The notes under the pieces were generated by a model. It was not told where the DNA came from, ran no database searches, and saw only the letters and a list, made by a program, of their open reading frames with translations. This document shows positions 37,380 through 46,728 of a stretch of 64,000 nt of DNA, piece by piece. The position numbers and the translations under genes were made by a program. This DNA is from Rhodococcus globerulus NBRC 14531 (GTDB lineage Bacteria; Actinomycetota; Actinomycetes; Mycobacteriales; Mycobacteriaceae), in the NCBI RefSeq assembly GCF_001894805.1, contig NZ_BCWX01000002.1:1364001-1428000 (forward strand), written 5' to 3'. Positions within the stretch are counted from its first letter, which is position 1. Each line of letters opens with the position of its first letter.

Positions 37380-38246
37380 CTATCTAGGTCCTATCGGTTC
37401 AGTCGCAACGCGCACCGGGCGCGTTGCGGCGGGCGGAAGGCTCATCGAATTATCCTCGGCCACAGCAAAACCGACGCCGTACAGCTGCGCGATGCTGGAC
37501 ATCCGCAGGTAGGCATCGCTCACGACAAATTCTCGCTGCAACGCACGAGAGTCACCGATTGCCTCGACGACGTACGGCGAGAAGACGGGCTGATTGTCGA
37601 CCAGCATCGCGCCGCCGGCCTGACGGATCGTCACCGTCGGGCCGATGCGCACGCCGCCCACGGCAACGGCCTCGGCGCCGCCGGCCCACAGTGCGTTGAC
37701 CACACTCTGTATATCTCGATCGAGTACGACGCTCTTTCCCCCGACGCTGCGTTGCGATGCGTCGGAAAGATTGGGGCGTCCAGCCGGGTCGGTGAGGGTG
37801 ACGGTGATGCCTTCGCCGTGTACGGCTTCGGCGCCCGCTTCGGATTCGACGCCGCGCAGTTCCCCGAGAATTTTGTTGCCTTCGGTGTCTCCGGCCAATG
37901 CGGTGGCTCGGGCGGCGTCGACCTGCTCGGCGAGGGAGTGCCGAGTCGCGTCCAGATCGTCGATCTGATCTTCGGTCGCACGTACCTTCGCAACGAGATC
38001 GGAACGGAGATCTTCGGTGCCGGACACCTGCCCAGCTGCCGAGACCGCTGAGACTGTCAGAACAAAACCGAGCAGGAGTCCGCCCAGAGCCAGCCACGGC
38101 CCGGTTCGGGGCATGGAGTTCTTGCTGTGTTCATGTTCTCGTTCGAGTGCTGCAGCCTCGTATCCGGGATCGAGGTGTTCGGTCATCAGCGACCGGAGCA
38201 GTGACGGCACCGGGTTGCGGCGCACGTCCTCCCCCGTTCTTTTCAT
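37380..38246 (-). CDS. DUF881-family membrane protein (Rv1823-like)
   Basis: 288-residue protein with a cytosolic head of about 48 residues, a TM helix (PWLALGGLLLGFVLTVSAVSAA), a coiled-coil (residues 75-115), and a DUF881 domain (GEGITVTLTDPAGR, VVNALWAGGAEAVAVGGVRI). A paralogue of the 36259 gene; both flank the DUF1290 protein and probably form a complex with it. The ATG at 38246 overlaps the pgsA stop (ATGA), which shows one operon. The longer frame up to 38714 is a shadow and is rejected. Confidence 0.9.
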   Translation of the reverse strand: MKRTGEDVRRNPVPSLLRSLMTEHLDPGYEAAALEREHEHSKNSMPRTGPWLALGGLLLGFVLTVSAVSAAGQVSGTEDLRSDLVAKVRATEDQIDDLDATRHSLAEQVDAARATALAGDTEGNKILGELRGVESEAGAEAVHGEGITVTLTDPAGRPNLSDASQRSVGGKSVVLDRDIQSVVNALWAGGAEAVAVGGVRIGPTVTIRQAGGAMLVDNQPVFSPYVVEAIGDSRALQREFVVSDAYLRMSSIAQLYGVGFAVAEDNSMSLPPAATRPVRVATEPIGPR

Positions 38247-38815
38247 CGGGGTACAACCTCGTAGGTCCGCGCAATCCGGGCAGCTTTGAGCACGTAGATC
38301 ACGGCGGTCCACACGTACAGGACTGTTCCCCAGATCAGGAAGGCAAAACCGAAAGCGTGAGTGAATCCGGCGATCGGCCAATCTCCGTGGCCGGCCAGGA
38401 TCAGCGGCAACGCAAACATCAGCAGGAATGTCGCGGCTTTCCCGAGATAGATGACCTCGGGCGGCGGGAGGCCGCGTCTGCGGTAGATCGGAAGAGTGAG
38501 AGCAAGGATCAAGTCCCGGCCGATCAGGATCGCTGCGACCCACCAGGGGATGAAGTCGCGGGCCACAAACGTCACGAGCGTCGTCACGACGTACAAGCGA
38601 TCGACCAGTGGATCGAGAACAGCGCCCAATTTCGAGCTCTGATCGAGAATCCGCGCCAGTTTGCCGTCTAGCCAGTCCGTGAATCCGGTGAGCATCAGCA
38701 GCGCCAGCGCCCACCCGTCCGAATGTGTCACCAAGAGCAGGTACGCGAACACCGGGAGCAGCAGCAGGCGAGCCATGCTGAGAATGTTGGGAACCGTCAG
38801 AACTCGATCTGTCAC
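38243..38815 (-). CDS. CDP-alcohol phosphatidyltransferase (PgsA-type, Rv1822-like)
   Basis: 190-residue membrane enzyme with the CDP-alcohol phosphotransferase signature D-G-x2-A-R-x8-G-x3-D-x3-D (DGKLARILDQSSKLGAVLDP...D, about residues 45-67). It makes phospholipids, likely phosphatidylglycerophosphate or cardiolipin-type lipid (Rv1822 is called PgsA2). It has 5-6 TM helices. The start is set at the GTG at 38815 because the resulting N-terminus (TDRVLTVPNILS) aligns with the family; an upstream extension is possible since the ribosome site AGGAA is weak. Confidence 0.88.
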   Translation of the reverse strand: MTDRVLTVPNILSMARLLLLPVFAYLLLVTHSDGWALALLMLTGFTDWLDGKLARILDQSSKLGAVLDPLVDRLYVVTTLVTFVARDFIPWWVAAILIGRDLILALTLPIYRRRGLPPPEVIYLGKAATFLLMFALPLILAGHGDWPIAGFTHAFGFAFLIWGTVLYVWTAVIYVLKAARIARTYEVVPR

Positions 38816-38978
38816 GACAAGTTCCTGTTCACCTGATGTCACTGCACACACCTCGTATTGTTCCGCACTCCGCATCGAACTGCCCGCCGTTGCGGCGCCG
38901 TGGTGCCAGCTTTCCACAGCACTTGCGACATTTTGCTCATGGCCGCTCAGGGAGCCGCTCGCGCCCGTGTGGGTGTTG

Positions 38979-39593
38979 TTACCGCCAGGCGAAGACGGGT
39001 TGTTCGAGGTTGTCGATCCGGGTGTGCCGCCCACTGAGAACTTCCCGGAGTTGGTAGACGACGGCACCGGTCGGAGCATGCACGAGGCTGGTTCGAAACG
39101 GCCACTGCACCACAGGATTCGGAGACTCCTCGATCGACACGAAACGCGGGTCCACATCGAGTTCGGCTGATGTGACCGCGTACAACGACGCAACCTCGTC
39201 CGGGTTGGGTACCAATTTTTCGATCTCGGCGCCCGACCACACGACAAACGGGCGGATCACGAAGCCTGAGCGTGTGACGTAATCGTCGAGGCGGCCGATG
39301 ATGTCGGACGTCGCGGCGGTCAGCCCCAGTTCTTCGGAGAGTTCGCGCAGTGCGCCTTCTTCGGGTGTTTCACCGGCGTCGACGCTCCCGCCTGGCAGGG
39401 CGAATTGACCGGGGTGCGCGCGCATTTTGCTCGGCCGCTTGGTCAGCGGGAACACCGATGTGCCGTCGGCATCTCGCATCAGGGCAAAGACCACAGATGC
39501 CAACCTGCGCCCATCGAGGTCGACAGACCGTGGTTCGAAGGTCGAAAAGGCTGATTCGACATGGGCCCGATCCAGTAAATCCGCGTTCACCAT
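38979..39593 (-). CDS. NUDIX hydrolase, CoA-pyrophosphatase-like
   Basis: 204-residue NUDIX hydrolase. The Nudix box GSVDAGETPEEGALRELSEELGL matches G-x5-E-x7-R-E-U-x-E-E-x-G-U exactly. It is preceded by PLTKRPSKMRAHPGQFALPGG, the extra motif of the CoA-pyrophosphatase group (NUDT7/YeaB). It probably cleaves CoA or related dinucleotide substrates. The ATG at 39593 is chosen; the frame is open to 39620 with no ribosome site. It lies 163 bp upstream of the phosphatidyltransferase on the same strand. Confidence 0.88.
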   Translation of the reverse strand: MVNADLLDRAHVESAFSTFEPRSVDLDGRRLASVVFALMRDADGTSVFPLTKRPSKMRAHPGQFALPGGSVDAGETPEEGALRELSEELGLTAATSDIIGRLDDYVTRSGFVIRPFVVWSGAEIEKLVPNPDEVASLYAVTSAELDVDPRFVSIEESPNPVVQWPFRTSLVHAPTGAVVYQLREVLSGRHTRIDNLEQPVFAWR

Positions 39594-39694
39594 TTCTCGA
39601 CAGTAGCGCGGCCCCGGCAAGATTCAGACACAGGCCAGTTTCCAATTGAGCGTTTTGCGAGAATACCTGCGGAAAACCCTGTCATGCTGACGTA

Positions 39695-41911
39695 GTGAAG
39701 GCATGGTTCGAGCACACGGTCGTCGATACCGGACGACTACCGTTGTTCTTCCTGCTGGTCGCGTTCCTGCTTACCTTTCTGTTCATCAGATTCAGTGTGC
39801 GCATGATCCGCGCCGAGGTGTCGTGGTGGCCGGGCAATGTCACGCCGGGCGGTATGCATATCCATCACATGGTGTTCGGGCTGATGATGATGCTCGTCTC
39901 CGGGTTTGCCTTTATCGCATTGGCGGATTTCCACACCCCGGTCGCCAATTGTGTGCTCGCGTCGGTGTTCGGAATCGGTAGCGCCTTGGTTCTCGACGAA
40001 TATGCGCTGGTTCTGCATTTGCGTGATGTCTATTGGGCCGAAGAAGGTCGGTCGTCGATAGATGCGGTCTTCGTGGCGATCGCCATTTCCTTTCTTTTCT
40101 TGTTCGGCGTCCATCCGATCGGGTTTGCCGGCGAGTTCGACCCGTACGAGGAAGATCGCAGTATCGCAACCCTCATAGCAATTGTTGTCGCGCTGATACT
40201 CCAATTGGCGCTCGCAATGATCACACTTCTCAAGGGCAAGTTGTGGACCGGTTTGATCGGATTGTTTTTCCCGCCGCTCCTCATCGTCGGCGCAATCCGG
40301 CTGAGCCGACCGGGCGCGCCGTGGGCCAGATCCCGGTATCGCGACAAGCCGGCGAAGATGTCCCGCGCGGTCGCTCGCGAGCAACGCGTCAGAGAACCAC
40401 TGATCAAAGCCAAAATTCGATTTCAGGAAAGCGTCTCGGGGAGTTTCGGGGTACCGGAAGCCATCCCTTCAGCAGCAGCTGAACCGACCACGGTGTCGAC
40501 ACCAGAGCCCCCGGCTACGACTCCGAAGTGGCGGCTATCCGACGCACTGCGGTGGCGTCGTACCCGCAGACGGCTTCGCACCGTCCCCGTGTGGCGGTTA
40601 CCCGTTCTGCTTGTCGTCGCGGCATTCTTCTTGGCCGACACGCTTATCGATCTCGACAGTTCGGTATTCGACGGGTTCGGTTCAGATTCGCTCGAATATG
40701 CCGTAGATCCGGGAGCCACAGCCACCCTGCTGAGCGTGATTGCCGGTGGAATGATCACCCTCACCGGTCTGGTGTTCACTGCGATCACACTGGCCATGCA
40801 ATTCGGCGCTTCGCAGATATCGGTGCGAGTGGTGCCGATGCTGGCTCAGCAGCGAGTCATGCGATGGTCCATCGGGATGTTTCTCGCGACATTTGTCTAC
40901 TCGATCATCGTTGCCCTCGATCTTGCTCTCAACACCCAACATTCGGCTCCCCAGATATCCACGTACACGGCGCTGTTTCTTGCGATCATCAGCGCCATTC
41001 TGTTTATTGCACTGGTGTCCCGAGTTGGGTCGATTCTCAATTCCAGTCGCCTTCTGCGGTGGATCGCAGCCGAGGGACGAAGCGCGATCATTCGCTCCTA
41101 CCCGCACTACGACGAGTCGACGTCGGACGCAACTGCTGCACCCGTAGTCGCCAATCCCGCACCGGCCGACGATGAGTCCGCAGACCTCTTGATCGTCCGA
41201 CTGCGACACCTCTCCCCCAACGGGCGCATACTGCTGGCGATCAACCTGCCGCGACTGGAGCGGTTGGCATCGAAGTGGGGGGTCAGCATCGCAGTCGTGC
41301 CCGGCATCGGAGAATTTGTCGCCCAGAACGCGCCGCTGTTCGAAGTCCGTGGCACCTCGATGGCAATCCGTCCGGATTCTCTGATGTCGTGCCTGGTCTT
41401 CGGTGACACTCACGGTCCCGTAGTCGGTCCGGCCGCGGCAATCCAATCCATTGTCGATATTGCGCTCAAGGCACTGTCGCCGGCTATCAACGATCCTGGC
41501 CGCGCGGTCCAAGCTCTCGACCACATCGAGGATCTGCTCGTTCTGCTGGCACCGCGGGTGCATGCCGACTCCGCGACCTCCACGTTGACTCGGATCCGCG
41601 GGCAGCAGAGAACCTGGACGGACTACGTGTCCATCGCGACCGACGAAATTCGGCACTTCAGTACCAATTCCGCTCAGGTGCAGCGCCGCTTGCGCGCCGT
41701 GTTCACGACCTTGCTGGCAGCGTGCCCGGTGGATCAGCACGCTCCGCTCCTCAAACGCCTCGACGCCATGGACGCCGAACTGACGCGCGAGTGGACCGGC
41801 GAACTGGACATACGCCTGGCCGGTGTCGCCGATCCTCAGGGTCTCGGATCCGAGGCAGGTGCCAGCGGCCGTGTCCATCCCCTGATTGTCGGACGACCAG
41901 GAGCGAAGTAA
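39695..41911 (+). CDS. Membrane protein fusing an unknown TM domain to DUF2254
   Basis: 738-residue membrane protein. Residues 1-205 form an N-terminal domain with about six TM segments, including the His-rich PGGMHIHHMVFGLMMML and DEYALVLHLRDVYWAEEG. A basic hydrophilic linker (about 210-295) with many Arg follows. Residues 300-720 are DUF2254, with TM helices, the motif TLLSVIAGGMITLTGLVFTA, and a soluble C-terminal domain (DLLIVRLRHLSPNGRI, INDPGRAVQALDHIEDLL). DUF2254 proteins are usually alone; the extra N-terminal domain is the oddity. Function is unknown; an ion-channel or stress-related transport role is speculative. Confidence 0.82.
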   Translation: MKAWFEHTVVDTGRLPLFFLLVAFLLTFLFIRFSVRMIRAEVSWWPGNVTPGGMHIHHMVFGLMMMLVSGFAFIALADFHTPVANCVLASVFGIGSALVLDEYALVLHLRDVYWAEEGRSSIDAVFVAIAISFLFLFGVHPIGFAGEFDPYEEDRSIATLIAIVVALILQLALAMITLLKGKLWTGLIGLFFPPLLIVGAIRLSRPGAPWARSRYRDKPAKMSRAVAREQRVREPLIKAKIRFQESVSGSFGVPEAIPSAAAEPTTVSTPEPPATTPKWRLSDALRWRRTRRRLRTVPVWRLPVLLVVAAFFLADTLIDLDSSVFDGFGSDSLEYAVDPGATATLLSVIAGGMITLTGLVFTAITLAMQFGASQISVRVVPMLAQQRVMRWSIGMFLATFVYSIIVALDLALNTQHSAPQISTYTALFLAIISAILFIALVSRVGSILNSSRLLRWIAAEGRSAIIRSYPHYDESTSDATAAPVVANPAPADDESADLLIVRLRHLSPNGRILLAINLPRLERLASKWGVSIAVVPGIGEFVAQNAPLFEVRGTSMAIRPDSLMSCLVFGDTHGPVVGPAAAIQSIVDIALKALSPAINDPGRAVQALDHIEDLLVLLAPRVHADSATSTLTRIRGQQRTWTDYVSIATDEIRHFSTNSAQVQRRLRAVFTTLLAACPVDQHAPLLKRLDAMDAELTREWTGELDIRLAGVADPQGLGSEAGASGRVHPLIVGRPGAK

Positions 41912-41912
41912 T

Positions 41913-44399
41913 TCAGAGCGCCGAGTTGAACGCCTGAACCTTCAGATCCCGAGCCAGGTTGTCGCGCTTCTCGAGCACCAACCGCCGCAACGACGCCGAC
42001 GCATCGGCATTGGCGTCGAGCCACCGATCGACCGCAATCAGATCCCCGGACGCCGGGAACAAGCCGTTCACCAGGCGCCGCGCAATCTCGATGCTGCGCC
42101 CTGACCACCACGTGCGCAACGAGGCAAAATAGTCCGCCGCGTAGCCCTCGATCAGGGACGCGTCGACGCCGGCTTTGAAGCCGCCGATCATGGCATCGAG
42201 ATGATCGTTCGACAGTGTGAAGTCTGTGGTTGCGGCCTGCCAGACGCGTTGCTTGGTCGCTGCGGTGGGCAACGACGCGAGTGCGCGAGCGTGGGCGATC
42301 CGGCCGGCCGATGTCCCGTCGCTGCGCAACTCGTGGTCGAGGTCACTCGGTTCGGCAAAGCCTGTGGCAGCCAGGGCAATCCACATCGACCACCGAAGAT
42401 CGGGGTCGAGAGCGAGCCCGATCGGGCCGGGGCTCTCGCCGAGCAGAATGGCACGCAACGCGTCAGCCCGCGAATCGTCGAGCGCCGCCGCGGCGGCACA
42501 GGCTCGGGCCCACGCCAACTGACGGCCCGATTCCGGTTCGCTCTCGAACATCGCCTTCCATGCCGTCGCCAACCACCCAGCCGCCGCGCTGGAGCGCAGC
42601 TCGCGCGGAACATAGTGCGCGATTGCGAACTGCGCGTCAGCAGTGATCGAACTGAGAATCGCCAGGTCCGGTTCTGAAGGGCCACTTTGTTCGGCCACCG
42701 CGAGGTACCGGAATACCGACAGCTCACCGTCACGTACGGAGTTCCACAGCGAGGACAGAATCAATCCACGCGCGAGTGGATCGACAACACGCTCGAGCGA
42801 CGATTCGACGGTGGCGAGCGACGCGGCGTCGAGCCGAATCTTTGCGTATGTCAGGTCGTCGTCGTTGAGCACGATCAGTGGTCCCGCGGGAACGTCGATC
42901 GGTGTGCGCTCCGCCGAAATGTCGACCTCGACACGTGCCGTGCGAACCAGGTCGCCGGTATCGCCGTAGTTGTAGACCCCGACTGCCAGACGATGCGGTC
43001 GTGGATCGGTTTGCACCAATTCCCCGCCCTCGAACGTCAACGTCGACACTCCCGTTGTCTCGAGCCAGGCACGTGACCAATCGCGCATGTCTCGCCCGGA
43101 CGTCGTGCTCAGCGCGTCGAGGAAATCGACTAGCCGAGTGTTACCGAAAGCGTTCGCCCGGAAGTACTTCCGTGACGCCTCGAAAAACGCGTCACGCCCG
43201 ACAAAGGCCACCAGTTGTTTGAGGACACTCGCACCTTTGGCGTAGGTAATGCCGTCGAAGTTCAGCTTCGCAGCTTCCAGATCGACGATGTCGGCGACGA
43301 TCGGATGCGTGGTCGGCAACTGGTCCTGCACGTACGCCCAGGCTTTTCGCTTGATCGCAAACGCCACCCAGGCGTCGGTGAACCGCGTTGCCTCGACGCT
43401 GACAAGCGATCCCATGAAATCGGCGAACGATTCCTTGAGCCACAGATCGTCCCACCACACCATGGTCACGAGGTCGCCGAACCACATGTGTGCCATCTCG
43501 TGCAGGATCGTGTTCGCGCGGCGCTGGTACTGCTCGGCAGTGGCTTTGCCGCGAAACACGTAGGACTCTGTGAAGGTGACGAGGCCCGGATTCTCCATTG
43601 CGCCGAGGTTGTATTCGGGAACGAATATCTGGTCGTACTTGCCGAACGGATACGGGTAGTCGAAGGCATCGGCATAAAAGTCGAGACCTTGCCGAGTCAC
43701 CTCGAACACGTCGTCGGCATCGAGGTACTTGGCCAGCGACGCTCGGCACAGAACACCCAGTTCGACGGTGAGGTCGCCGCGACTCCACCCCGAGCTCACT
43801 CGATGGTACGGACCGGCCGCCACTGCCGTGATGTACGTCGAAATAGGCAGTGTCGGAGCAAAAGTGACGGTCTTACTGCCGGTGGAATTCGAATCTGTCT
43901 GCACGGGAACCTGATTCGACAGCACTTCCCAGGACTGCGGTGCCGTGACCACAAAAGTGAATGGCGCCTTCATGTCCGGCTGCTCGAAGCACGCAAACAC
44001 CCGACGCGCATCCGCTGGTTCGTATTGTGTGTAGAGGTACGCCTGCCCGTCGGCGTCGTCGACAAATCTGTGCAGACCCTCTCCGGAGCGGCTGTACTCC
44101 GCGAGCGCAGCAACCTGCACGACGGTCACATCCGACAGCCCGTTCAGCGCGATCCGCGCACCGTCGTACTCGACAGCGATACGACGGCCGTTCACCTCCA
44201 CCGATTCGACCGCCCTACCGATGAAATCGAGCCACGTCGAATCCACGGTCGACGTCATCTCGATCGTGGTGACGGTCTTGAACGTCGCCACAGCAGGGTC
44301 GACCGCCGAGCGGAGGTCCAACTCCACCCGATAATCGGTGACCGATACCGCGGACGATCGGAGAGTGACTTCAGTTCGGTTCAGGTTTGCTGTGCTCAC
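41913..44399 (-). CDS. pepN: Aminopeptidase N (M1 family)
   Basis: 828-residue cytosolic zinc metallopeptidase of family M1 that removes N-terminal amino acids from peptides. The substrate motif GAMENPG is followed by the zinc site HEMAHMWFGDLVTM, with the second zinc Glu in LWLKESFADF. It has the N-terminal beta-saddle domain and an ERAP1-like C-terminal helical domain, as in mycobacterial PepN (Rv2467). The GTG at 44399 (STANLNRTEVT) is preferred, with AGGA about 8 nt upstream; the extension to 44462 lacks family similarity. It is convergent with the DUF2254 gene and separated by 1 bp. Confidence 0.95.
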   Translation of the reverse strand: MSTANLNRTEVTLRSSAVSVTDYRVELDLRSAVDPAVATFKTVTTIEMTSTVDSTWLDFIGRAVESVEVNGRRIAVEYDGARIALNGLSDVTVVQVAALAEYSRSGEGLHRFVDDADGQAYLYTQYEPADARRVFACFEQPDMKAPFTFVVTAPQSWEVLSNQVPVQTDSNSTGSKTVTFAPTLPISTYITAVAAGPYHRVSSGWSRGDLTVELGVLCRASLAKYLDADDVFEVTRQGLDFYADAFDYPYPFGKYDQIFVPEYNLGAMENPGLVTFTESYVFRGKATAEQYQRRANTILHEMAHMWFGDLVTMVWWDDLWLKESFADFMGSLVSVEATRFTDAWVAFAIKRKAWAYVQDQLPTTHPIVADIVDLEAAKLNFDGITYAKGASVLKQLVAFVGRDAFFEASRKYFRANAFGNTRLVDFLDALSTTSGRDMRDWSRAWLETTGVSTLTFEGGELVQTDPRPHRLAVGVYNYGDTGDLVRTARVEVDISAERTPIDVPAGPLIVLNDDDLTYAKIRLDAASLATVESSLERVVDPLARGLILSSLWNSVRDGELSVFRYLAVAEQSGPSEPDLAILSSITADAQFAIAHYVPRELRSSAAAGWLATAWKAMFESEPESGRQLAWARACAAAAALDDSRADALRAILLGESPGPIGLALDPDLRWSMWIALAATGFAEPSDLDHELRSDGTSAGRIAHARALASLPTAATKQRVWQAATTDFTLSNDHLDAMIGGFKAGVDASLIEGYAADYFASLRTWWSGRSIEIARRLVNGLFPASGDLIAVDRWLDANADASASLRRLVLEKRDNLARDLKVQAFNSAL

Positions 44400-44437
44400 C
44401 CGTCTGATCCTGCCAGGCCGGGCGAACATCAGGTCCC

Positions 44438-45238
44438 CTATCCGGTGAAAGCTCCCTGCCACACAGTGTCGAACGGTGTGTGCGCCGAGACCCGGGCCTC
44501 GATACCCGCAGTGACAAACTTCTTTGCCAGTGCCACAGCTTCTCCCACGTCAGCGCCCTTTGCGAGTTCTGCGGTCACCGCAGCGGCAAGGGTGCAACCG
44601 GCACCGGAGACGCGCTCCTGGCCAACCTTGGGAGCAGAAAGTACCGTCACGTCGGTTCCGTCGAACAGCACGTCGACGGCGTCGTCGCCGGCCAGTTCCA
44701 CGCCGCCCTTGGCCAGAACGTACTTCGGTCCGAGATCGTGGATACGACGCGCTGCTTCGATCAGTTCGTCGACGCTCGAGATCGCGTCCATTCCGGCCAA
44801 GGTGCGCGCCTCGAAGAGATTCGGGGTGACAACAGTTGCGAGGGGCAGGATCGAATCACGAAGTGCCGTATCGGTATCAAGTGCCGCTCCGGGCTCCTGA
44901 CCCTTGCAGATCAGAACCGGATCGAGAACCACGTGCCGCCACGACTGGCGACGCAGCCCCTCCGCAACAACCTCGATGGTCGCGGGAGTTCCCAGCATGC
45001 CGATCTTCACGACGTCGAGATCGTGCGCCGACGTTGCTGCCTCGATCTGGTCTGCGATCACCTCGGGCGCGATGGGGACAAAGCGGTGGCCCCAGTTGTT
45101 CTTCGGGTCGAAGGACACGATGCACGTCGTGGTGGCGATTCCGTAGACACCGCGGGCCTGGAAGGTCTTGAGGTCGACCTGTAAGCCGGCACCACCGGTG
45201 GATTCGGATCCAGCGATGACATAGGCGAGGTCAACCAC
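44438..45238 (-). CDS. PdxK/ThiD-type kinase (pyridoxine or hydroxymethylpyrimidine kinase)
   Basis: 266-residue ribokinase-fold kinase. It has AYVIAGSESTGGAGLQVDLKTFQ (substrate and start of fold), PVLICKGQ, TPNLFEARTLAG and the anion-hole SGAGCTLAAAVTAEL. It is more like the Bacillus PdxK/ThiD-like pyridoxal kinase, which has the Cys-Lys-Gly, than the canonical ThiD. Either vitamin B6 salvage or thiamin pyrimidine phosphorylation is possible. The GTG at 45238 follows AAAAGGAG by 8 nt. It lies 38 bp upstream of pepN on the same strand. Confidence 0.85.
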   Translation of the reverse strand: MVDLAYVIAGSESTGGAGLQVDLKTFQARGVYGIATTTCIVSFDPKNNWGHRFVPIAPEVIADQIEAATSAHDLDVVKIGMLGTPATIEVVAEGLRRQSWRHVVLDPVLICKGQEPGAALDTDTALRDSILPLATVVTPNLFEARTLAGMDAISSVDELIEAARRIHDLGPKYVLAKGGVELAGDDAVDVLFDGTDVTVLSAPKVGQERVSGAGCTLAAAVTAELAKGADVGEAVALAKKFVTAGIEARVSAHTPFDTVWQGAFTG

Positions 45239-45335
45239 GATACAAACTCCTTTTGAGGCTTCGACACCATCCACGGATACCCGCGAACGCCGGAGGTCGA
45301 AGTTTATCAACGTTGACCCCGGCGCTTCTCCGCGA

Positions 45336-46640
45336 CTACGTGTCCTGGTTACTCACCCGCTCCACCGGAGGGTACGAATAGGTTTCGTCGAGGATCGCCT
45401 CCCCTGGCATATAGAGCCGAAGCACCAGCCTGAATGCTGCATCGGGCGACGGCAGCCAGTTTGCTCGCGCGGTGGCGTCGGTCGGCGCGTCCTTCGAGAT
45501 GGTGATCCGGAGAGACCCATCTGTTTCGTAGCGGATTCCGGCGGTGCGGTCGCCGATCGAGTACCGGTCTATCGGGTTGTCAACCAGGTAGTAGCGCGGA
45601 ATGTCGTAGAGCGTGATCGACCAGAATGCGCCGACGGGCGGTTTCTCCGGGAAGTTGATGAGATAGGTGTTCTCGCCGATCAGAGGCGCTCCGGTCACGT
45701 CGGTGAAGGCTTGTGCATACACCGCTTCGTAGGCGTGATTTCCCCACAGCCCCAGGCGGCACGCAATCGCCCTTTCGACAATGCGCACCTTCTCGTCCAG
45801 GATCTTCCACCGGTCGTCGTCGATCGTTCCGAGGCCGAGGTTGTAGAGGTTGTAGTCGAAGAGATGCAGGCCCACCGTCCATCCGTTGAAGACCGGTGCC
45901 TGGCCGTGTTTGGTGGCGTCCTCGAGCTCCGCGACGCCGTCCGCATACCAGGCGCGCAGGTCATCGCTGTCGACATCCGGAGACCACAAACCGGAAAACT
46001 GCTCGATCAGGGCAGATTCCGCGGTCGGAGCGGGGAATGCCTGTGACCAGCGGTGTGCCTGCTGCCAGAAGAGCAGTTCATCGGTAAGGTTCGCGTCCAC
46101 CGCGGGTAGACCGTTCACTGTCGCGGCCGGGTCGAGTAACTCGAGTATCAGCAAATCCTGCAGCTTCGTCACGGCGGGAATGTCGCCAGGGCCGGTGCAG
46201 GCAAATCGGCCGACTATCGACACAATGTCGGTTGAGGCCTGGACCACCGGATGCTCCGATTCTCCGGTCCAGCCCGGTGGGACGATCAGAAAACTGCCGG
46301 CTTCATTGCCCGTAGCCCGCGTGCCGACATACGCGATGTTGTTCGTCCAGGCGTCGACAAATTGGAGTACGTAATAGCGATCCCCGGTTGCGGGCACGTC
46401 CAATCGCAGTGGTCCACCCGAAAGGTCAAGCTGCGCCATCGAATAGACGGTGTCGTTGTTGATCGTGACAAACGTGTCCTCTGGCCCTGCAAGTTTGCGG
46501 GCATGCGAGAAACTGTTGAACGGTGTTGCAGGATTGGAGCCGACTCCGGTCGTGACATAACGCTCCACCTGTCGGAGGTTCTCCACCAGCGGGTAGTAAT
46601 AGAAATACGCAGCGGCCGCGGTCTCTGTCAGTGCACTCAC
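45336..46640 (-). CDS. DUF1254/DUF1214-domain protein
   Basis: 434-residue protein. The N-terminal part (PLVENLRQVERYV, FNSFSHARKLAGPEDTFVTINNDTVYSMAQLDL) is DUF1254 and the C-terminal part (INFPEKPPVGAFWSITLYDIPRYYLVDNP, GIRYETDGSLRITISKD) is DUF1214. These two-domain proteins are common in actinobacteria and proteobacteria, often near lipid or envelope genes; biochemical function is unknown. No signal peptide is seen, unlike many homologues, so it may be cytosolic. The GTG at 46640 has GAAGGA 5 nt upstream. Confidence 0.85.
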   Translation of the reverse strand: MSALTETAAAAYFYYYPLVENLRQVERYVTTGVGSNPATPFNSFSHARKLAGPEDTFVTINNDTVYSMAQLDLSGGPLRLDVPATGDRYYVLQFVDAWTNNIAYVGTRATGNEAGSFLIVPPGWTGESEHPVVQASTDIVSIVGRFACTGPGDIPAVTKLQDLLILELLDPAATVNGLPAVDANLTDELLFWQQAHRWSQAFPAPTAESALIEQFSGLWSPDVDSDDLRAWYADGVAELEDATKHGQAPVFNGWTVGLHLFDYNLYNLGLGTIDDDRWKILDEKVRIVERAIACRLGLWGNHAYEAVYAQAFTDVTGAPLIGENTYLINFPEKPPVGAFWSITLYDIPRYYLVDNPIDRYSIGDRTAGIRYETDGSLRITISKDAPTDATARANWLPSPDAAFRLVLRLYMPGEAILDETYSYPPVERVSNQDT

Positions 46641-46728
46641 ACTCGTGTCCTTCAATCGGGCACTGTTACCAGTGCGGCGAAGACGCTAGTGCGGCCAACG
46701 ATATCGATAATCGCGACAATGCGTAGAA

